DNA from: Thiocapsa sp. KS1
GTDB taxonomy: Bacteria > Pseudomonadota > Gammaproteobacteria > Chromatiales > Chromatiaceae
Assembly: GCF_001499735.1 (NCBI RefSeq)
Contig: NZ_LN848257.1
Span: 2,525,439 to 2,563,241, forward strand
Direction of reading: 5' to 3'
DNA length: 37,803 nucleotides
Shown: positions 1 through 8,130 of the stretch, piece after piece
Position numbering within the stretch: position 1 is the first letter of the stretch
How the letters are laid out: every line of letters begins with the position of its first letter
The notes under the pieces: model-generated
The model's database searches: none
What the model saw: only the letters and a program-made list of their open reading frames with translations
What the model was told of the DNA's origin: nothing
Position numbers and translations under genes: made by a program

Positions 1-1
1 C

Positions 2-220
2 GCGATCAAGGCCGCGGGACACGCGGCGCGGATCGCGAAGCGCGTGAACTCCCATGCGTTGAGGCACTCGTTCGCGACCCATTTGCTGGAGGCCGGATAT
101 GACATCCGCACCGTGCAGGAGCTGCTCGGGCATGCAGACGTGTCGACGACCATGATCTACACCCATGCGCTGAACCGACCGGGGGTGCTGCCCGTGAAGA
201 GCCCGGTGGACGCGATCTAG
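2..220 (+). CDS. intI: Integron-type tyrosine recombinase (IntI-like), C-terminal fragment
   Basis: This is the last 72 residues of a site-specific tyrosine recombinase; the gene runs off the left edge, so its start and N-terminal SAM-like domain are not visible. The catalytic end is clear: [17 protein letters not shown] carries the HxxR pair, [10 protein letters not shown] the second His, and MIYTHAL the nucleophilic Tyr. The [13 protein letters not shown] and STTMIYTH wording followed by a KSPVD tail is typical of integron integrases rather than XerC/XerD. Integron integrases recombine attC cassettes into attI, which lies beside the 5' end of intI, so any cassette array should lie left of the window. 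No attC-like sites are seen to the right. The IntI subclass call is inferred from the motif wording only. Confidence 0.8.
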   Translation, partial: AIKAAGHAARIAKRVNSHALRHSFATHLLEAGYDIRTVQELLGHADVSTTMIYTHALNRPGVLPVKSPVDAI

Positions 221-665
221 CTGAAACACAATGGCGGCCGATCCTTTGCTCTCGATGTGCTGTTGGCGGACGCCGTCCCTGGTCTCGGGCGCGAGCGACA
301 AGCGGACTTCGGTCGATCCCCTGCGAGGCGTCAGACGAGAGCGAAGTCGGCGGGTTTCGCTGCACTCACCCGACCAGTACCGAGCTCTTGCCGAGTGTCC
401 GGAGCTGTGTCATGGGCGAGATGCGGGAATCGACCCGGTCGATTTGTCGAGCTTGAGCTCTCCGGACTCGATGAGCTTCTTGATCTTGCGCATGGTCTCG
501 ACCGAAACATTGCAGTCGCCCCAGCGCTCGTCACGACTGCGCTCCGTCTTGGGCTTTTGGTGTTCGGATTTGTCCTGGCGTTCTTGTGTCTCGCGTTTCA
601 AAACATGTGCTCCGGATTTGGTTTCATATCGCGTCATTCGCGTGATTCTCTGACAAAACGCCCGG
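221..665. other. Gene-poor stretch after the integrase
   Basis: About 445 bp without a convincing gene. Overlapping open frames exist on both strands, but most have the arginine/serine-rich composition of antisense noise. The only frame with protein-like composition is a 75-codon minus-strand ORF listed separately. No terminator, tRNA or attC-like palindrome was recognised. Confidence 0.5.
410..637 (-). CDS. Hypothetical small charged protein (doubtful)
   Basis: A 75-residue frame starting with ATG. It is Lys/Glu/Arg-rich and ends in a helix-like stretch (ETMRKIKKLIESGELKLD). The composition looks more like a real small protein than its neighbours do. However, there is no good Shine-Dalgarno sequence (only AGAG about 10 nt upstream), no recognised family and no operon partner. 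It could be a remnant of a mobile-element gene beside the integrase. No function can be assigned. Confidence 0.2.
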   Translation of the reverse strand: MTRYETKSGAHVLKRETQERQDKSEHQKPKTERSRDERWGDCNVSVETMRKIKKLIESGELKLDKSTGSIPASRP

Positions 666-1336
666 TCAACCGCGTGACCCCATCAGGGAACGCAACGGCA
701 CCGTGCGTCCGCCGATGCGGACAGTCGTCTGCCCCAGGCGGATCGCCCGCCCGAAGCGCGCGGCCTCGTGCTCCTCGAGGTCGTATTGCACCGCCTCATC
801 CGGGTTGTAATTGACCACATACCCGATGATCCGGCCGAATGCGGGCACTCCACCGTCCGGCGGCAGGCGCTCGCGAGCCTGTCGACTGAAGGTGTCGGGC
901 GCAGCGTCGGTATCCAGACGAATACGCAGCAGACGCTCCACGCCCATGAAGGCGGCGACGAAGATGGGACTCGGGACGCTGCGCTCGGTCAGGATCACCG
1001 CATGGGGACGAAACGCGTCGCGGTAGGCGGCCTCTTGCTCGGCGTCGAGTGCGGCCCGGTTTGCCGCAAAGGCGTACTCGACCGCCTCCGGCGGGATCTC
1101 CAGGGCCGCGGCGAGCGGGCCGTGAAACTGGCCGGAGTGCCGCAGGTCTCCCTGTTCGATTGCCGACAACCGTCGCAATCCCTTGGTGACGTTTGCATAG
1201 CCCATGCGTAGCGCGAGCTGCGTACGCGGAGACCCAGCTCGCGGGAGCGACGTGCAATCAACTCAGGTAGGGGATAGGTCGGGGGCACGGCGGTGTCCTC
1301 ATTCAAGGGGCGCGGCTCCGACCGCGCACTCGGCAT
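666..1336 (-). pseudogene. HTH-like hypothetical protein, apparently frameshifted near its N-terminus
   Basis: The main frame (ATG at 1205, 179 residues) begins with GYANVTKGLRRL, which looks like the second half of a small helix-turn-helix. Another minus frame upstream, open from 1336, reads ELIARRSRELGLRV, which looks like the missing first helix. Joining the two near 1215-1225 needs one extra base and gives a continuous RELGLRV(R)QLALRMGYANVTKGL. The remainder, residues 30-179, contains a PSPIFVAAFMG segment and a GRIIGYVVNYNPDE segment but matches no family I recognise. Either the gene is broken or one base is missing from the sequence. The start is uncertain, and 1336 is simply the furthest ATG in the upstream frame. 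Function unknown; DNA-binding is only a suggestion. Confidence 0.5.
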
Positions 1337-1505
1337 GGGGTCAGATTAGCGCCGGGGCGCGACAGTGACTGTCGCATCGGCCCGATCCGATCGGCGTTGC
1401 CGCAGGCCTCCAACCGAAAGTCAGTCCACGCTTCGCAAAGATCATGAACGATGAAATGACGCGCTTGATCGCGAAGACGGCTCGAGACAAACCCGACTGA
1501 AACCT

Positions 1506-1535
1506 TTGCAGCAACCTGTTGCGCCGCAGCATAAT
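1506..1535 (+). promoter_or_regulatory. Possible sigma-70 promoter of maeB
   Basis: TTGCAG (1506-1511), an 18-nt gap and CATAAT (1530-1535) make a fair -35/-10 pair about 70 bp upstream of the maeB ATG. The match is moderate (3/6 and 5/6). The rest of the 1337-1603 gap shows no gene. Confidence 0.3.
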
Positions 1536-1603
1536 GACCAGAGCCTGACCGCCGCAGACACCGGCAGGTCAAGGACGTTGCACACCACTCAACGGAGACC
1601 CAG

Positions 1604-3865
1604 ATGCCGGACTCATTCGATCAGAACGCGCTCGACTATCACCGCTATCCCAAGCCCGGCAAGCTGGAGATCAAACCGACCAAGCCCATGGGCAACCAGC
1701 GCGATCTGGCGCTGGCCTACTCGCCCGGGGTTGCGGCGGCCTGCCGCGAGATCGAGAAGGACGCGATGACCGCATCGCTCTACACCGCTCGCAGCAACCT
1801 GGTCGCGGTCATCACCAACGGCACGGCGGTGCTGGGACTCGGCGCCATCGGCGCACTCGCCTCCAAACCGGTGATGGAAGGCAAGGCGGTTCTGTTCAAG
1901 CAGTTCGCGGATATCGATGTGTTCGACATCGAGATCGAGGAACGCGACCCGCAGAAGTTCATCGAGACGGTCGCGCGCATGGAGCCCAGCTTCGGCGGCA
2001 TCAACCTCGAGGACATCAAGGCGCCGGAGTGCTTCATCATCGAGCGCGCCCTCAAAGAGCGGATGGGCATCCCGGTCTTCCACGACGACCAGCACGGGAC
2101 CGCCATCGTCGTCTCAGCGGCCATCTTCAACGGCTTGCGCGTGGTAGGCAAGGACATCGGCAAGGCGCGCCTGGTCACGGCCGGCGCAGGGGCTGCCGCG
2201 CTGGCCTGTGTCGACCTGCTGGTCAGCATGGGACTGCCGAAAGAGAACGTCACCCTCACCGACATCGCCGGCGTGGTCTACAGCGGCCGCACCGAGGAGA
2301 TGGACCCGTACAAGGGACGTTATGCGATCGAGACCGAGCAGCGCACCCTGCAGGAGGCCATCGAGGGCGCCGACATCTTCCTGGGACTCTCCGCTGCCGG
2401 CATCCTCAAGCCCGAGTGGCTGATCAAGATGGCGGATGCGCCCATCATCATGGCGCTGGCCAACCCGGTCCCCGAGATCATGCCGGACCTGGCCAGAGCC
2501 GCCAGACCGGACGCCATCATCGCCACCGGGCGGTCGGATTTTCCGAATCAGGTCAACAACGTCCTCTGCTTCCCCTTCATCTTCCGGGGCGCGCTCGATT
2601 GCGGTGCCACCGAGATCAACGAGGCGATGAAGATCGCCTGCGTCAAGGCGATCGCCGATCTCGCCATGGCAGAGCCGTCGGACATCGTACGAGCGGCTTA
2701 CGGCGGGGGCGAGCTGACCTTCGGGCCCGAGTACCTGATCCCCAAACCCTTCGACCGGCGTCTCATGGAGAATCTGGCCCCCGCGGTCGCGCGCGCCGCG
2801 ATGGAGAGTGGTGTCGCCACCCGACCGATCGCCGATCTGGACGCCTATCGAACCGCCATGCATCTGCGGGCCTATCGCACCGGGATGACGATGAAGCCCG
2901 TCTTCGACCAGGCGCGCGCCGCACCGAAACGCGTGATCTACGCCGAGGGCGAGAACGAGCGCGTTCTGCAGGTCGCTCAGCAGGCGATCCTCGAGGGGAT
3001 CGCCCGCCCGATGCTGATCGGCCGTCCGGAGGTCATCGGAAACCGCCTCAAGGATCTCAGCCTGACGATGCGCCCGGATCGGGATTTCGATCTGATCGTG
3101 CCCTGCGAGAATACCAACTTCGACACGCACTGGCGGACCTTCTACGAACGCGTCCAGCGACGCGGCTACGCGCCCGACGAGGCACAGGAGTACATCCGCA
3201 ACGACCCTACCGTACTGGCCGCAACCATGGTCCGCTGCGGGGATGCCGATGCCATGATCTGCGGCGTGGTCGGACGTTACGCACGACACCTGAAGCATGT
3301 CGAGGAGGTGATCGGCACCGCGCCGGGCGTGCGTCACCTCACCGCGATGAACGCCATCGTCCTGCCGGCGGGGCCGCTCTTCATCGCCGATACCTATGTG
3401 CAGTCGGACCCGAGCGCCGAGGATCTCGCCGAGATCACCTTCCTGTGCGCGGCGCAGGTTCAGCGCTTCGGGTTGCGGCCCAAGATCGCGCTGCTCTCGC
3501 ACTCCAACTTCGGCAGCCACGAGTCGCCGGCCGCTCGGAAGATGCAGGAAGCGATGCGACTCCTGCGCACCCGCGCCCCGAACCTCGAGGTCGAAGGCGA
3601 GATGCACGCCAACCTGGCCCTGGACGCCGTCGTGCGCGAGTCGCGTTTCCCGGACTCGAAGCTGAGCGGTCGCGCGAACCTGCTGATCATGCCCAACCAG
3701 GACGCGGCCAACATCGCCTTCAACCTGCTGCGCACCATCAACGAAGGCGGCGCCTTCGGCCCGATGTTGCTCGGTGCCGATCGTGCCGCCCATATCGTGA
3801 CGCCGAGCACCTCGGTGCGGGGCCTGCTCAATATGACCGCTTTGGCCGCTGTGCAGGCCGAATGA
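1604..3865 (+). CDS. maeB: NADP-dependent malic enzyme, MaeB type with phosphotransacetylase-like C-terminus
   Basis: Oxidatively decarboxylates malate to pyruvate and CO2 with reduction of NAD(P), linking the TCA cycle to pyruvate, acetyl-CoA and NADPH supply in the cytoplasm. The 753 residues are close to the 759 of E. coli MaeB. The malic domain has the catalytic Tyr in YSPGVA (about residue 39), Lys94 in EGKAVLFK, and metal ligands in NLED (about 136-137) and HDDQHGT (about 160-165). The nucleotide-binding GAGAAA lies at about 193-198. From about residue 430 to the end is the phosphate acetyltransferase-like domain, usually a regulatory, acetyl-CoA-sensing module in this family. An AACGGAGAC Shine-Dalgarno precedes the ATG. 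The gene stands alone, with a terminator about 110 bp downstream. NADP rather than NAD preference is inferred from the MaeB architecture. Confidence 0.96.
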   Translation: MPDSFDQNALDYHRYPKPGKLEIKPTKPMGNQRDLALAYSPGVAAACREIEKDAMTASLYTARSNLVAVITNGTAVLGLGAIGALASKPVMEGKAVLFKQFADIDVFDIEIEERDPQKFIETVARMEPSFGGINLEDIKAPECFIIERALKERMGIPVFHDDQHGTAIVVSAAIFNGLRVVGKDIGKARLVTAGAGAAALACVDLLVSMGLPKENVTLTDIAGVVYSGRTEEMDPYKGRYAIETEQRTLQEAIEGADIFLGLSAAGILKPEWLIKMADAPIIMALANPVPEIMPDLARAARPDAIIATGRSDFPNQVNNVLCFPFIFRGALDCGATEINEAMKIACVKAIADLAMAEPSDIVRAAYGGGELTFGPEYLIPKPFDRRLMENLAPAVARAAMESGVATRPIADLDAYRTAMHLRAYRTGMTMKPVFDQARAAPKRVIYAEGENERVLQVAQQAILEGIARPMLIGRPEVIGNRLKDLSLTMRPDRDFDLIVPCENTNFDTHWRTFYERVQRRGYAPDEAQEYIRNDPTVLAATMVRCGDADAMICGVVGRYARHLKHVEEVIGTAPGVRHLTAMNAIVLPAGPLFIADTYVQSDPSAEDLAEITFLCAAQVQRFGLRPKIALLSHSNFGSHESPAARKMQEAMRLLRTRAPNLEVEGEMHANLALDAVVRESRFPDSKLSGRANLLIMPNQDAANIAFNLLRTINEGGAFGPMLLGADRAAHIVTPSTSVRGLLNMTALAAVQAE

Positions 3866-3972
3866 CCCAAACGCGTCATCGGATGACGACCTAGGTCATC
3901 GACGGCGGACTCCGGCAGCACGCATCGGTGTCCGCCGCTCGCCTCGGCCGGCGACTCCGGTTCTTCTCGAAC

Positions 3973-4002
3973 AAAAAACCGCCCACCGCCGGGCGGTTTT
4001 TT
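3973..4002. terminator. Rho-independent terminator, bidirectional
   Basis: A perfect CCGCCC/GGGCGG stem (3979-3984 with 3991-3996) and a 6-nt loop, flanked by six A on the left and six T on the right, so it can work in both directions. On the plus strand it would end the maeB transcript. Confidence 0.8.
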
Positions 4003-4107
4003 AATTTTTCATATTCAGCCAGTTACATTCAAAAAGAGCTGCGCAGCAAGCAATCGGCGGGGCTTGCCCATCGGCAGCTCCGGCCTGTCGTTGCACCCAT
4101 TCGAACA

Positions 4108-4123
4108 TTGGCACGTCCGCTGC
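4108..4123 (+). promoter_or_regulatory. Sigma-54-like (-24/-12) promoter
   Basis: TTGGCACG followed by CTGC places GG (4110-4111) and GC (4122-4123) exactly 10 nt apart, as RpoN promoters require, and the -24 half matches the TTGGCACG consensus perfectly. The -12 half is weaker (CTGC rather than TTGC). Initiation would be near 4135, at the start of the GGA-rich region and about 350 nt before a strong terminator. No enhancer-binding site was identified. Confidence 0.4.
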
Positions 4124-4209
4124 GTATAGGACAGCGAAGGCAGAAAAACGCGTCGACAGGAAACCAAGGGACTCGGCAGGAATCAGGATGGAACCACGCA
4201 GGGAGCATC

Positions 4210-4244
4210 GGCAATTCGCTCGGTCGTGGGCCGAGCGAATTGCC
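4210..4244. repeat. Perfect 14-bp inverted repeat (hairpin)
   Basis: GGCAATTCGCTCGG (4210-4223) and its exact reverse complement (4231-4244) are separated by the 7-nt loop TCGTGGG. No T-run follows on either strand, so it is not a classical terminator. It lies in the middle of the candidate small RNA. Confidence 0.75.
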
Positions 4245-4439
4245 CCGCGGCAACATCGACAGGAGGTCTCGAAGACGCAATCGCAGGCGACCCCAAAGGT
4301 ACAGCCTCGGAATCGCCGAAGGACGCTCGAAACGTGATCGATCGGGAAGGTGGTCCGAGCCCACCCCCGAACGACGAAATTCAGCCAAGCCAAGCAAGCC
4401 CTCGGGGCCGGGTCCCCTCCTCCGCCCGTCCCCGGACTT

Positions 4440-4484
4440 AGGCCATCGTGATTCGCCGAGGCGAGCACGATGGCCTTTTTCTTT
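4440..4484 (+). terminator. Strong rho-independent terminator
   Basis: AGGCCATCGTG (4440-4450) pairs perfectly with CACGATGGCCT (4466-4476). The loop itself can pair as TCGC/GCGA around CGAG. The tail is TTTTTCTTT. No protein gene on the plus strand lies within 570 bp upstream, so it implies a non-coding or unrecognised transcript. Confidence 0.8.
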
Positions 4485-4834
4485 ACTGATTAATCACTTG
4501 CGCGAATACCCAGCGACAGAAGCACACGTCGAGAACGCAGAGCCGGAAACCGTCACCAGATGACAGGGTTGGTCAGAGTCGAGTCCACGCTATGAGGCCC
4601 TGCAACCTGCAATCCCGCAGTTCATCACCTGGCACGGGAAATGATATTCACGTGACGTGGGCGATTTCGGGAATGCGAATCCGTCCCTCGAACGTTCGGG
4701 CTCGTGAGCAGGGAGGCCAAGGCGGTGACCGCCGAGGACGCACAGCTCCACGCGCACGGGTCCGGCGTAGGCCACTGCAGCCCACGGTTGCAGTGGCCGC
4801 CTTTCAAAGATTTCGGCCTACGCGGCACGGCGTT
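4485..4834. other. Intergenic stretch, no gene seen
   Basis: About 350 bp between the terminator and the stop of the convergent membrane-protein gene. Open frames here look like noise. The only structure recognised is the inverted repeat at 4770-4798. Confidence 0.5.
4770..4798. repeat. 10-bp inverted repeat downstream of the membrane-protein gene
   Basis: GGCCACTGCA (4770-4779) and TGCAGTGGCC (4789-4798) form a perfect stem with a 9-nt loop. The left arm overlaps GCGTAGGCC (4765-4773), which is complementary to GGCCTACGC (4815-4823), so two mutually exclusive hairpins are possible. It lies just beyond the minus-strand stop at 4835 and may help end that transcript, although there is no T-run. 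Confidence 0.5.
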
Positions 4835-5398
4835 TCAATCGGAGGATTTGCCCCCTGCAAATTTCTGCCAGAGGATCAATCCCACCAAAACCGCAACGGC
4901 GAGCACCGACATCATGAGCGCGGCGTCATCGATAAATGCGACCACGATTCCGCTGACGATCAGAAACACGCCGACGACCGACATTCGCGGGTTGCCGTGA
5001 ATCCCCGACAGGAACGCCGTCAGTCCGAGCAGGAAGATGATCTGCAGTCCGGTGGTCTCGGCGGTCAGGACATCCACGAGCTGCGGAAGATAGAGGATCC
5101 AGACCAAAGCGAACAATGCCCCCCAATGCAGGATGGTCTTGACCGCAAACGCGGTCCGCGCCTGGGCGTCTTCCCCTGCCCCCTTCCAGCCGATCGCCAG
5201 CGCAACGAGACCGAAGACCGGGATCAAAATCTGCCAGTAGAGCAGCGCAAACTCCAACCGCATATCGGTAAAGGCGACGCCCGCAACGACGGCGACGAAG
5301 AGCAGAACGTAGGGCCATTGATCCAGCATGAGACGAGCGAAGCCGCCGTGCTGGCCGGCATCGGGTTGGGTCAGGCTGGGTTGGTTTGCATTCGACAC
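4835..5398 (-). CDS. Small multi-spanning inner-membrane protein, unknown function
   Basis: The product is 187 residues. I chose the GTG at 5398 because TTAGGAGAC sits about 7 nt upstream; an ATG frame from 5458 would add 20 unlikely residues. After a polar N-terminus (about 25 residues) there are roughly five hydrophobic segments: YVLLFVAVVAGVAF, LLYWQILIPVFGLVALAIG, TILHWGALFALVWILYL, LQIIFLLGLTAFLSG, and a final pair ending in VLVGLILWQKFAG. Two Asp residues sit between the last two segments (AFIDDAALM). I recognise no named family. A TACAAT hexamer at 5444-5449 on the minus strand may be its -10. It is divergent from the AmpG-like gene and probably monocistronic. Confidence 0.75.
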   Translation of the reverse strand: MSNANQPSLTQPDAGQHGGFARLMLDQWPYVLLFVAVVAGVAFTDMRLEFALLYWQILIPVFGLVALAIGWKGAGEDAQARTAFAVKTILHWGALFALVWILYLPQLVDVLTAETTGLQIIFLLGLTAFLSGIHGNPRMSVVGVFLIVSGIVVAFIDDAALMMSVLAVAVLVGLILWQKFAGGKSSD

Positions 5399-5662
5399 GT
5401 TTGAGTCTCCTAATGGTTGTCCGTCACTCGAGTCGCGGCTTGCATTGTACGAGCACAACCCACCTGTCGGCTGACCACGCCTACCCTGTCGGTTCCCGTA
5501 CGGAGACCATGGTAGTACGTCCGAGGCCCGGCGTCAGGCGAAGACTGTCCGTTCGACCTTGAGTGCAGGACTCGCCGAACGGTATCCTCCGTGGCATTTT
5601 TGCCCATTTGCAGTCGCCGTTGCTCCGGCTCCGGTCGGCGCAACGGCGACATCGAGAGCCCC

Positions 5663-7243
5663 ATGACGCCAGTCGACACAAGCAACACAGGGGGATGGAA
5701 GACGACGGCGCGCGAGCTTGCCAAGCCGCGAGTGCTCTCGATGCTCTTTCTCGGTTTCTCCGCAGGGATCCCGCTCCTGCTGATCTTCTCCTCGCTCTCG
5801 CTGTGGCTGCGCGAGGCCGGCGTCGAGCGCCAGGCGGTCACCTTTTTCAGTTGGGCGGCACTCGGCTATTCGTTCAAATTCGTCTGGGCGCCCTTGATCG
5901 ACAAGCTGCCGCTGCCTCTCCTGACCCGTCGATTCGGACGGCGACGCGCCTGGTTGCTGGTCTCGCAGCTCGCGATCATCTTCGCCATCGTCGGCATGGC
6001 GCTGGTGGACCCGGCGACCGGCACCGGCCATGTGACGCGCATGGCGATCGCGGCCGTGCTGCTCGGCTTCTCCGCGGCAACCCAGGATATCGTCATCGAC
6101 GCCTACCGGATCGAATCCGCCGCGCCCCGCTTGCAGGGTCTCATGTCCTCGACCTATATCGCCGGCTATCGGATCGGCATGGTCGTCGCCGGCGCGGGCG
6201 CGCTCTATCTGGCCGCACTCTTCGGCTCGGAGGCAGGCGACTACAGCTTTCGCGCCTGGCAGCTTACCTATCTGATCATGGCCTCCACCATGCTGATCGG
6301 GGTGGTGACGACGCTGCTGATCTCCGAGCCCGAGACTCGGCGTCCCGACGCGCATGTCTACGGGGCATCCGACTATCTGCGGCTGGTCGGGGTTTTCCTG
6401 GTGGCCGCGGCTGCCTTTGCCGGTGGGTTCTTCGTCTCGGGCGGGGCCTTCGCCGGACTCAAGACGTGGGCGGGCAGCGGGCCGATTACCGGCTTCCTCC
6501 TGGAGACCCTGCATTTTGCCGTTGCCGTGTCCGCGGCGGTCGCTGTCGGGTGGCTGATGGTCGCCGCCGGGGCCGTGAACGCCGTCATGGCACGCGAGAC
6601 CTGGATCGAGCCGGCTCTGGATTTCTTCCGCCGCTATGGTCTCAAAACAGCCCTGCTCCTGCTGGCTCTGATCGGGCTCTATCGAATCTCGGACATCGTG
6701 CTCGGCGTCATTTCCAACGTCTTCTATCAAGACATCGGTTTCTCCAAGCCGCAGATCGCGACCGCGGTCAAGACCTTCGGGGTCATCGTCAGCATCCTCG
6801 GCGGGCTCCTCGGCGGACTCATGGCGACCCGCTACGGGGTCATGCGGATCCTGATGCTGGGGGCAATCCTCTCCGCCGCCACCAACCTCATCTTCGTCGT
6901 CTTGGCGCTCGCCGGGCCTGACCTGACCTGGCTCTACATCGCGGTCGCAGCGGATAATCTGGCGGCCGGACTCGCCAGCGCGGCCTTCGTCGCCTTCCTG
7001 TCGAGCCTGACCAGCGTCTCCTTCACCGCCGTGCAGTACGCCATCTTCAGCTCGCTCATGACTCTGCTGCCCAAGGTCCTGGGCGGCTACTCGGGCTCGA
7101 TCGTCGACGCGATCGGCTATCCGGGCTTCTTCGTCTTCACGACCCTGATCGGCGTCCCGGTGGTTCTCCTGGTTTGGCTGGCCGGCCGCAGCTTGGCGAT
7201 CGACGACCGGGCAAGAGAGGCCGCTGCCGCAGCGGTTGCCTGA
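5663..7243 (+). CDS. ampG: AmpG-like major facilitator permease (muropeptide import)
   Basis: AmpG carries anhydro-muropeptides from the periplasm into the cytoplasm for peptidoglycan recycling and, in some bacteria, beta-lactamase induction. The 526-residue product starts its first membrane segment at VLSMLFLGFSAGIPLLLIFSSLSLWL, followed by the AmpG-like WLREAGV and FVWAPLIDKLPLP, then a FGRRRAWLL loop as in the MFS RxxGRR signature. About 12-14 hydrophobic helices follow, a length similar to the longer AmpG proteins. The ATG at 5663 was chosen because the family homology begins shortly after it; a GTG at 5591 would add 24 arginine/serine-rich residues and lacks support. No strong Shine-Dalgarno is visible. 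An L,D-transpeptidase gene follows 200 bp downstream, a related peptidoglycan function. Substrate is inferred from family. Confidence 0.85.
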   Translation: MTPVDTSNTGGWKTTARELAKPRVLSMLFLGFSAGIPLLLIFSSLSLWLREAGVERQAVTFFSWAALGYSFKFVWAPLIDKLPLPLLTRRFGRRRAWLLVSQLAIIFAIVGMALVDPATGTGHVTRMAIAAVLLGFSAATQDIVIDAYRIESAAPRLQGLMSSTYIAGYRIGMVVAGAGALYLAALFGSEAGDYSFRAWQLTYLIMASTMLIGVVTTLLISEPETRRPDAHVYGASDYLRLVGVFLVAAAAFAGGFFVSGGAFAGLKTWAGSGPITGFLLETLHFAVAVSAAVAVGWLMVAAGAVNAVMARETWIEPALDFFRRYGLKTALLLLALIGLYRISDIVLGVISNVFYQDIGFSKPQIATAVKTFGVIVSILGGLLGGLMATRYGVMRILMLGAILSAATNLIFVVLALAGPDLTWLYIAVAADNLAAGLASAAFVAFLSSLTSVSFTAVQYAIFSSLMTLLPKVLGGYSGSIVDAIGYPGFFVFTTLIGVPVVLLVWLAGRSLAIDDRAREAAAAAVA

Positions 7244-7414
7244 GCCCGGGGGCGTCTTTAGAACGACCGCAGCGGCTCGAACCACAAGGCCCGCACGATC
7301 CGGCTGTACGGCGCCGAAAGCCTGCGGATTCGGGAATCCGAGGGCAAAGTGACCCGCACTCGACCCCGGGAATGTGGTGCCGAGACGATCGCGACCTCAT
7401 ATGGGGCGCTTAAA

Positions 7415-7426
7415 GGACAGCTGTCC
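7415..7426. promoter_or_regulatory. Perfect 12-bp palindrome upstream of the L,D-transpeptidase gene
   Basis: GGACAGCTGTCC is its own reverse complement and lies 20 bp upstream of the start codon at 7447, where an operator would fit. No regulator is identified and a chance palindrome is possible. Confidence 0.25.
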
Positions 7427-7446
7427 GTCAACGGGAGCCCGCGCAT

Positions 7447-8010
7447 ATGATGGTTTTTTTGCACCGGATCTTGCCTCTGCTCATCGCGGCCGCCTTCATC
7501 GTCGGCTGCGCTCAATCCCCGACCAGACCGGCGCCCGAGCGCCAACCGAGCGACGTGTCCGAGAGTGCCGAGGACGCGCGCGCATCCGACCGGGAAACGG
7601 ATCAGGCCGACGGCGAGGCGAGCGTCGAACCTGTTGCCGAATCGACCGCGGAAGAGACCAAGCGCGCCTTGACGATCCAGATCGGCAGCCAGTCCTTCGT
7701 CTACTCGGAGGGCGATCAAGTCGTCCGAACCGGCCCCATCTCCTCCGGACGCGAGGGTCACGGCACGCCGCGCGGCACCTTCTCGGTGCTGAGCAAGCAG
7801 AAGGACAAGGTCTCCTCGCGCTATACCAATCAACTCGGCTTGCAGGCTTGGATGCCCTACTCCATCCAATTCTACGGCCACTATTTTCTCCATGAGGGCT
7901 GGCTCCCGGGCTATCCGGATTCAGCCGGCTGCGTGCGTGTCGGCGAGAAGGATGCGCGCTTCCTGTTCGAGCGCATGAAGATCGGGGACCTCGTCAGCGT
8001 CGTCGACTAA
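7447..8010 (+). CDS. L,D-transpeptidase (YkuD) lipoprotein
   Basis: A predicted lipoprotein of 187 residues: a hydrophobic signal (ILPLLIAAAF) ends in the lipobox IVGC, making Cys21 the lipidated residue. An acidic, low-complexity linker of about 50 residues follows, then a YkuD catalytic domain from about residue 73. The active-site pattern HEGWLPGYPDSAGCVRV has the conserved His (about 149) and the nucleophilic Cys (about 162) in the S-x-G-C-x-R motif. Such enzymes form 3-3 crosslinks in peptidoglycan or attach proteins to it, in the periplasm. Residues around GTPRGTF match the usual T/GPxGxF strand. A second ATG directly after the first is an alternative start. It follows the AmpG-like gene and precedes the TonB cluster, though gaps above 100 bp argue for separate transcription. 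Confidence 0.9.
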   Translation: MMVFLHRILPLLIAAAFIVGCAQSPTRPAPERQPSDVSESAEDARASDRETDQADGEASVEPVAESTAEETKRALTIQIGSQSFVYSEGDQVVRTGPISSGREGHGTPRGTFSVLSKQKDKVSSRYTNQLGLQAWMPYSIQFYGHYFLHEGWLPGYPDSAGCVRVGEKDARFLFERMKIGDLVSVVD

Positions 8011-8130
8011 GCGCATCGATATCCGCAGGAGCCCGGCCTCGTTGATTTGCGAAATCCGATCGACCCCGATTGACCGATGCCCCGGAGGGCAGCGAAGATC
8101 CTTGGCTCGTCAGTTGACAGGATCCATCGG

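Larger units (their letters stand above)
4135..4484 (+). ncRNA. Candidate structured small RNA
   Basis: Between the sigma-54-like element and a strong terminator lies a stretch of about 350 nt with no convincing gene on either strand. Its first 75 nt hold seven GGA trinucleotides, several as ACAGGA, GCAGGA or TCAGGATGGA, the sort of motif CsrA/RsmA proteins bind. It also contains a perfect 14-bp hairpin (4210-4244) and a smaller GGTGG/CCACC hairpin near 4353-4370. The limits come from the predicted promoter and terminator. I compared it from memory with RNase P RNA and tmRNA and saw no match. A CsrB/RsmZ-type role is inference; it could equally be an untranslated leader or non-functional DNA. 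Confidence 0.3.

Noticed and set aside
2114-3793. Long open frame antisense to maeB (559 codons)
   Set aside because: It is a complementary-frame artefact of GC-rich coding DNA: it lies wholly within maeB, lacks family motifs and has Arg/Asp/Gly/His-rich composition.
3865-3900. Short palindromes (GACCTAGGTC and CGTCATC/GATGACG) after maeB
   Set aside because: Short, overlapping and next to a good terminator; no evidence of a regulatory role.
4001-4468. Minus-strand frame of 155 codons in the maeB downstream gap
   Set aside because: Cys/Arg-rich, no ribosome-binding site, crosses two terminators and the perfect hairpin; better explained as non-coding.
4011-4484. RNase P RNA or tmRNA
   Set aside because: Compared with the remembered E. 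coli sequences on both strands; no conserved core blocks were found beyond a short GGACGGGCGGAGG-like resemblance on the minus strand.
5534-7285. Open frame of 583 codons antisense to the AmpG-like gene
   Set aside because: Same reason: full overlap with a well-supported transporter gene and noise-like, highly charged composition.
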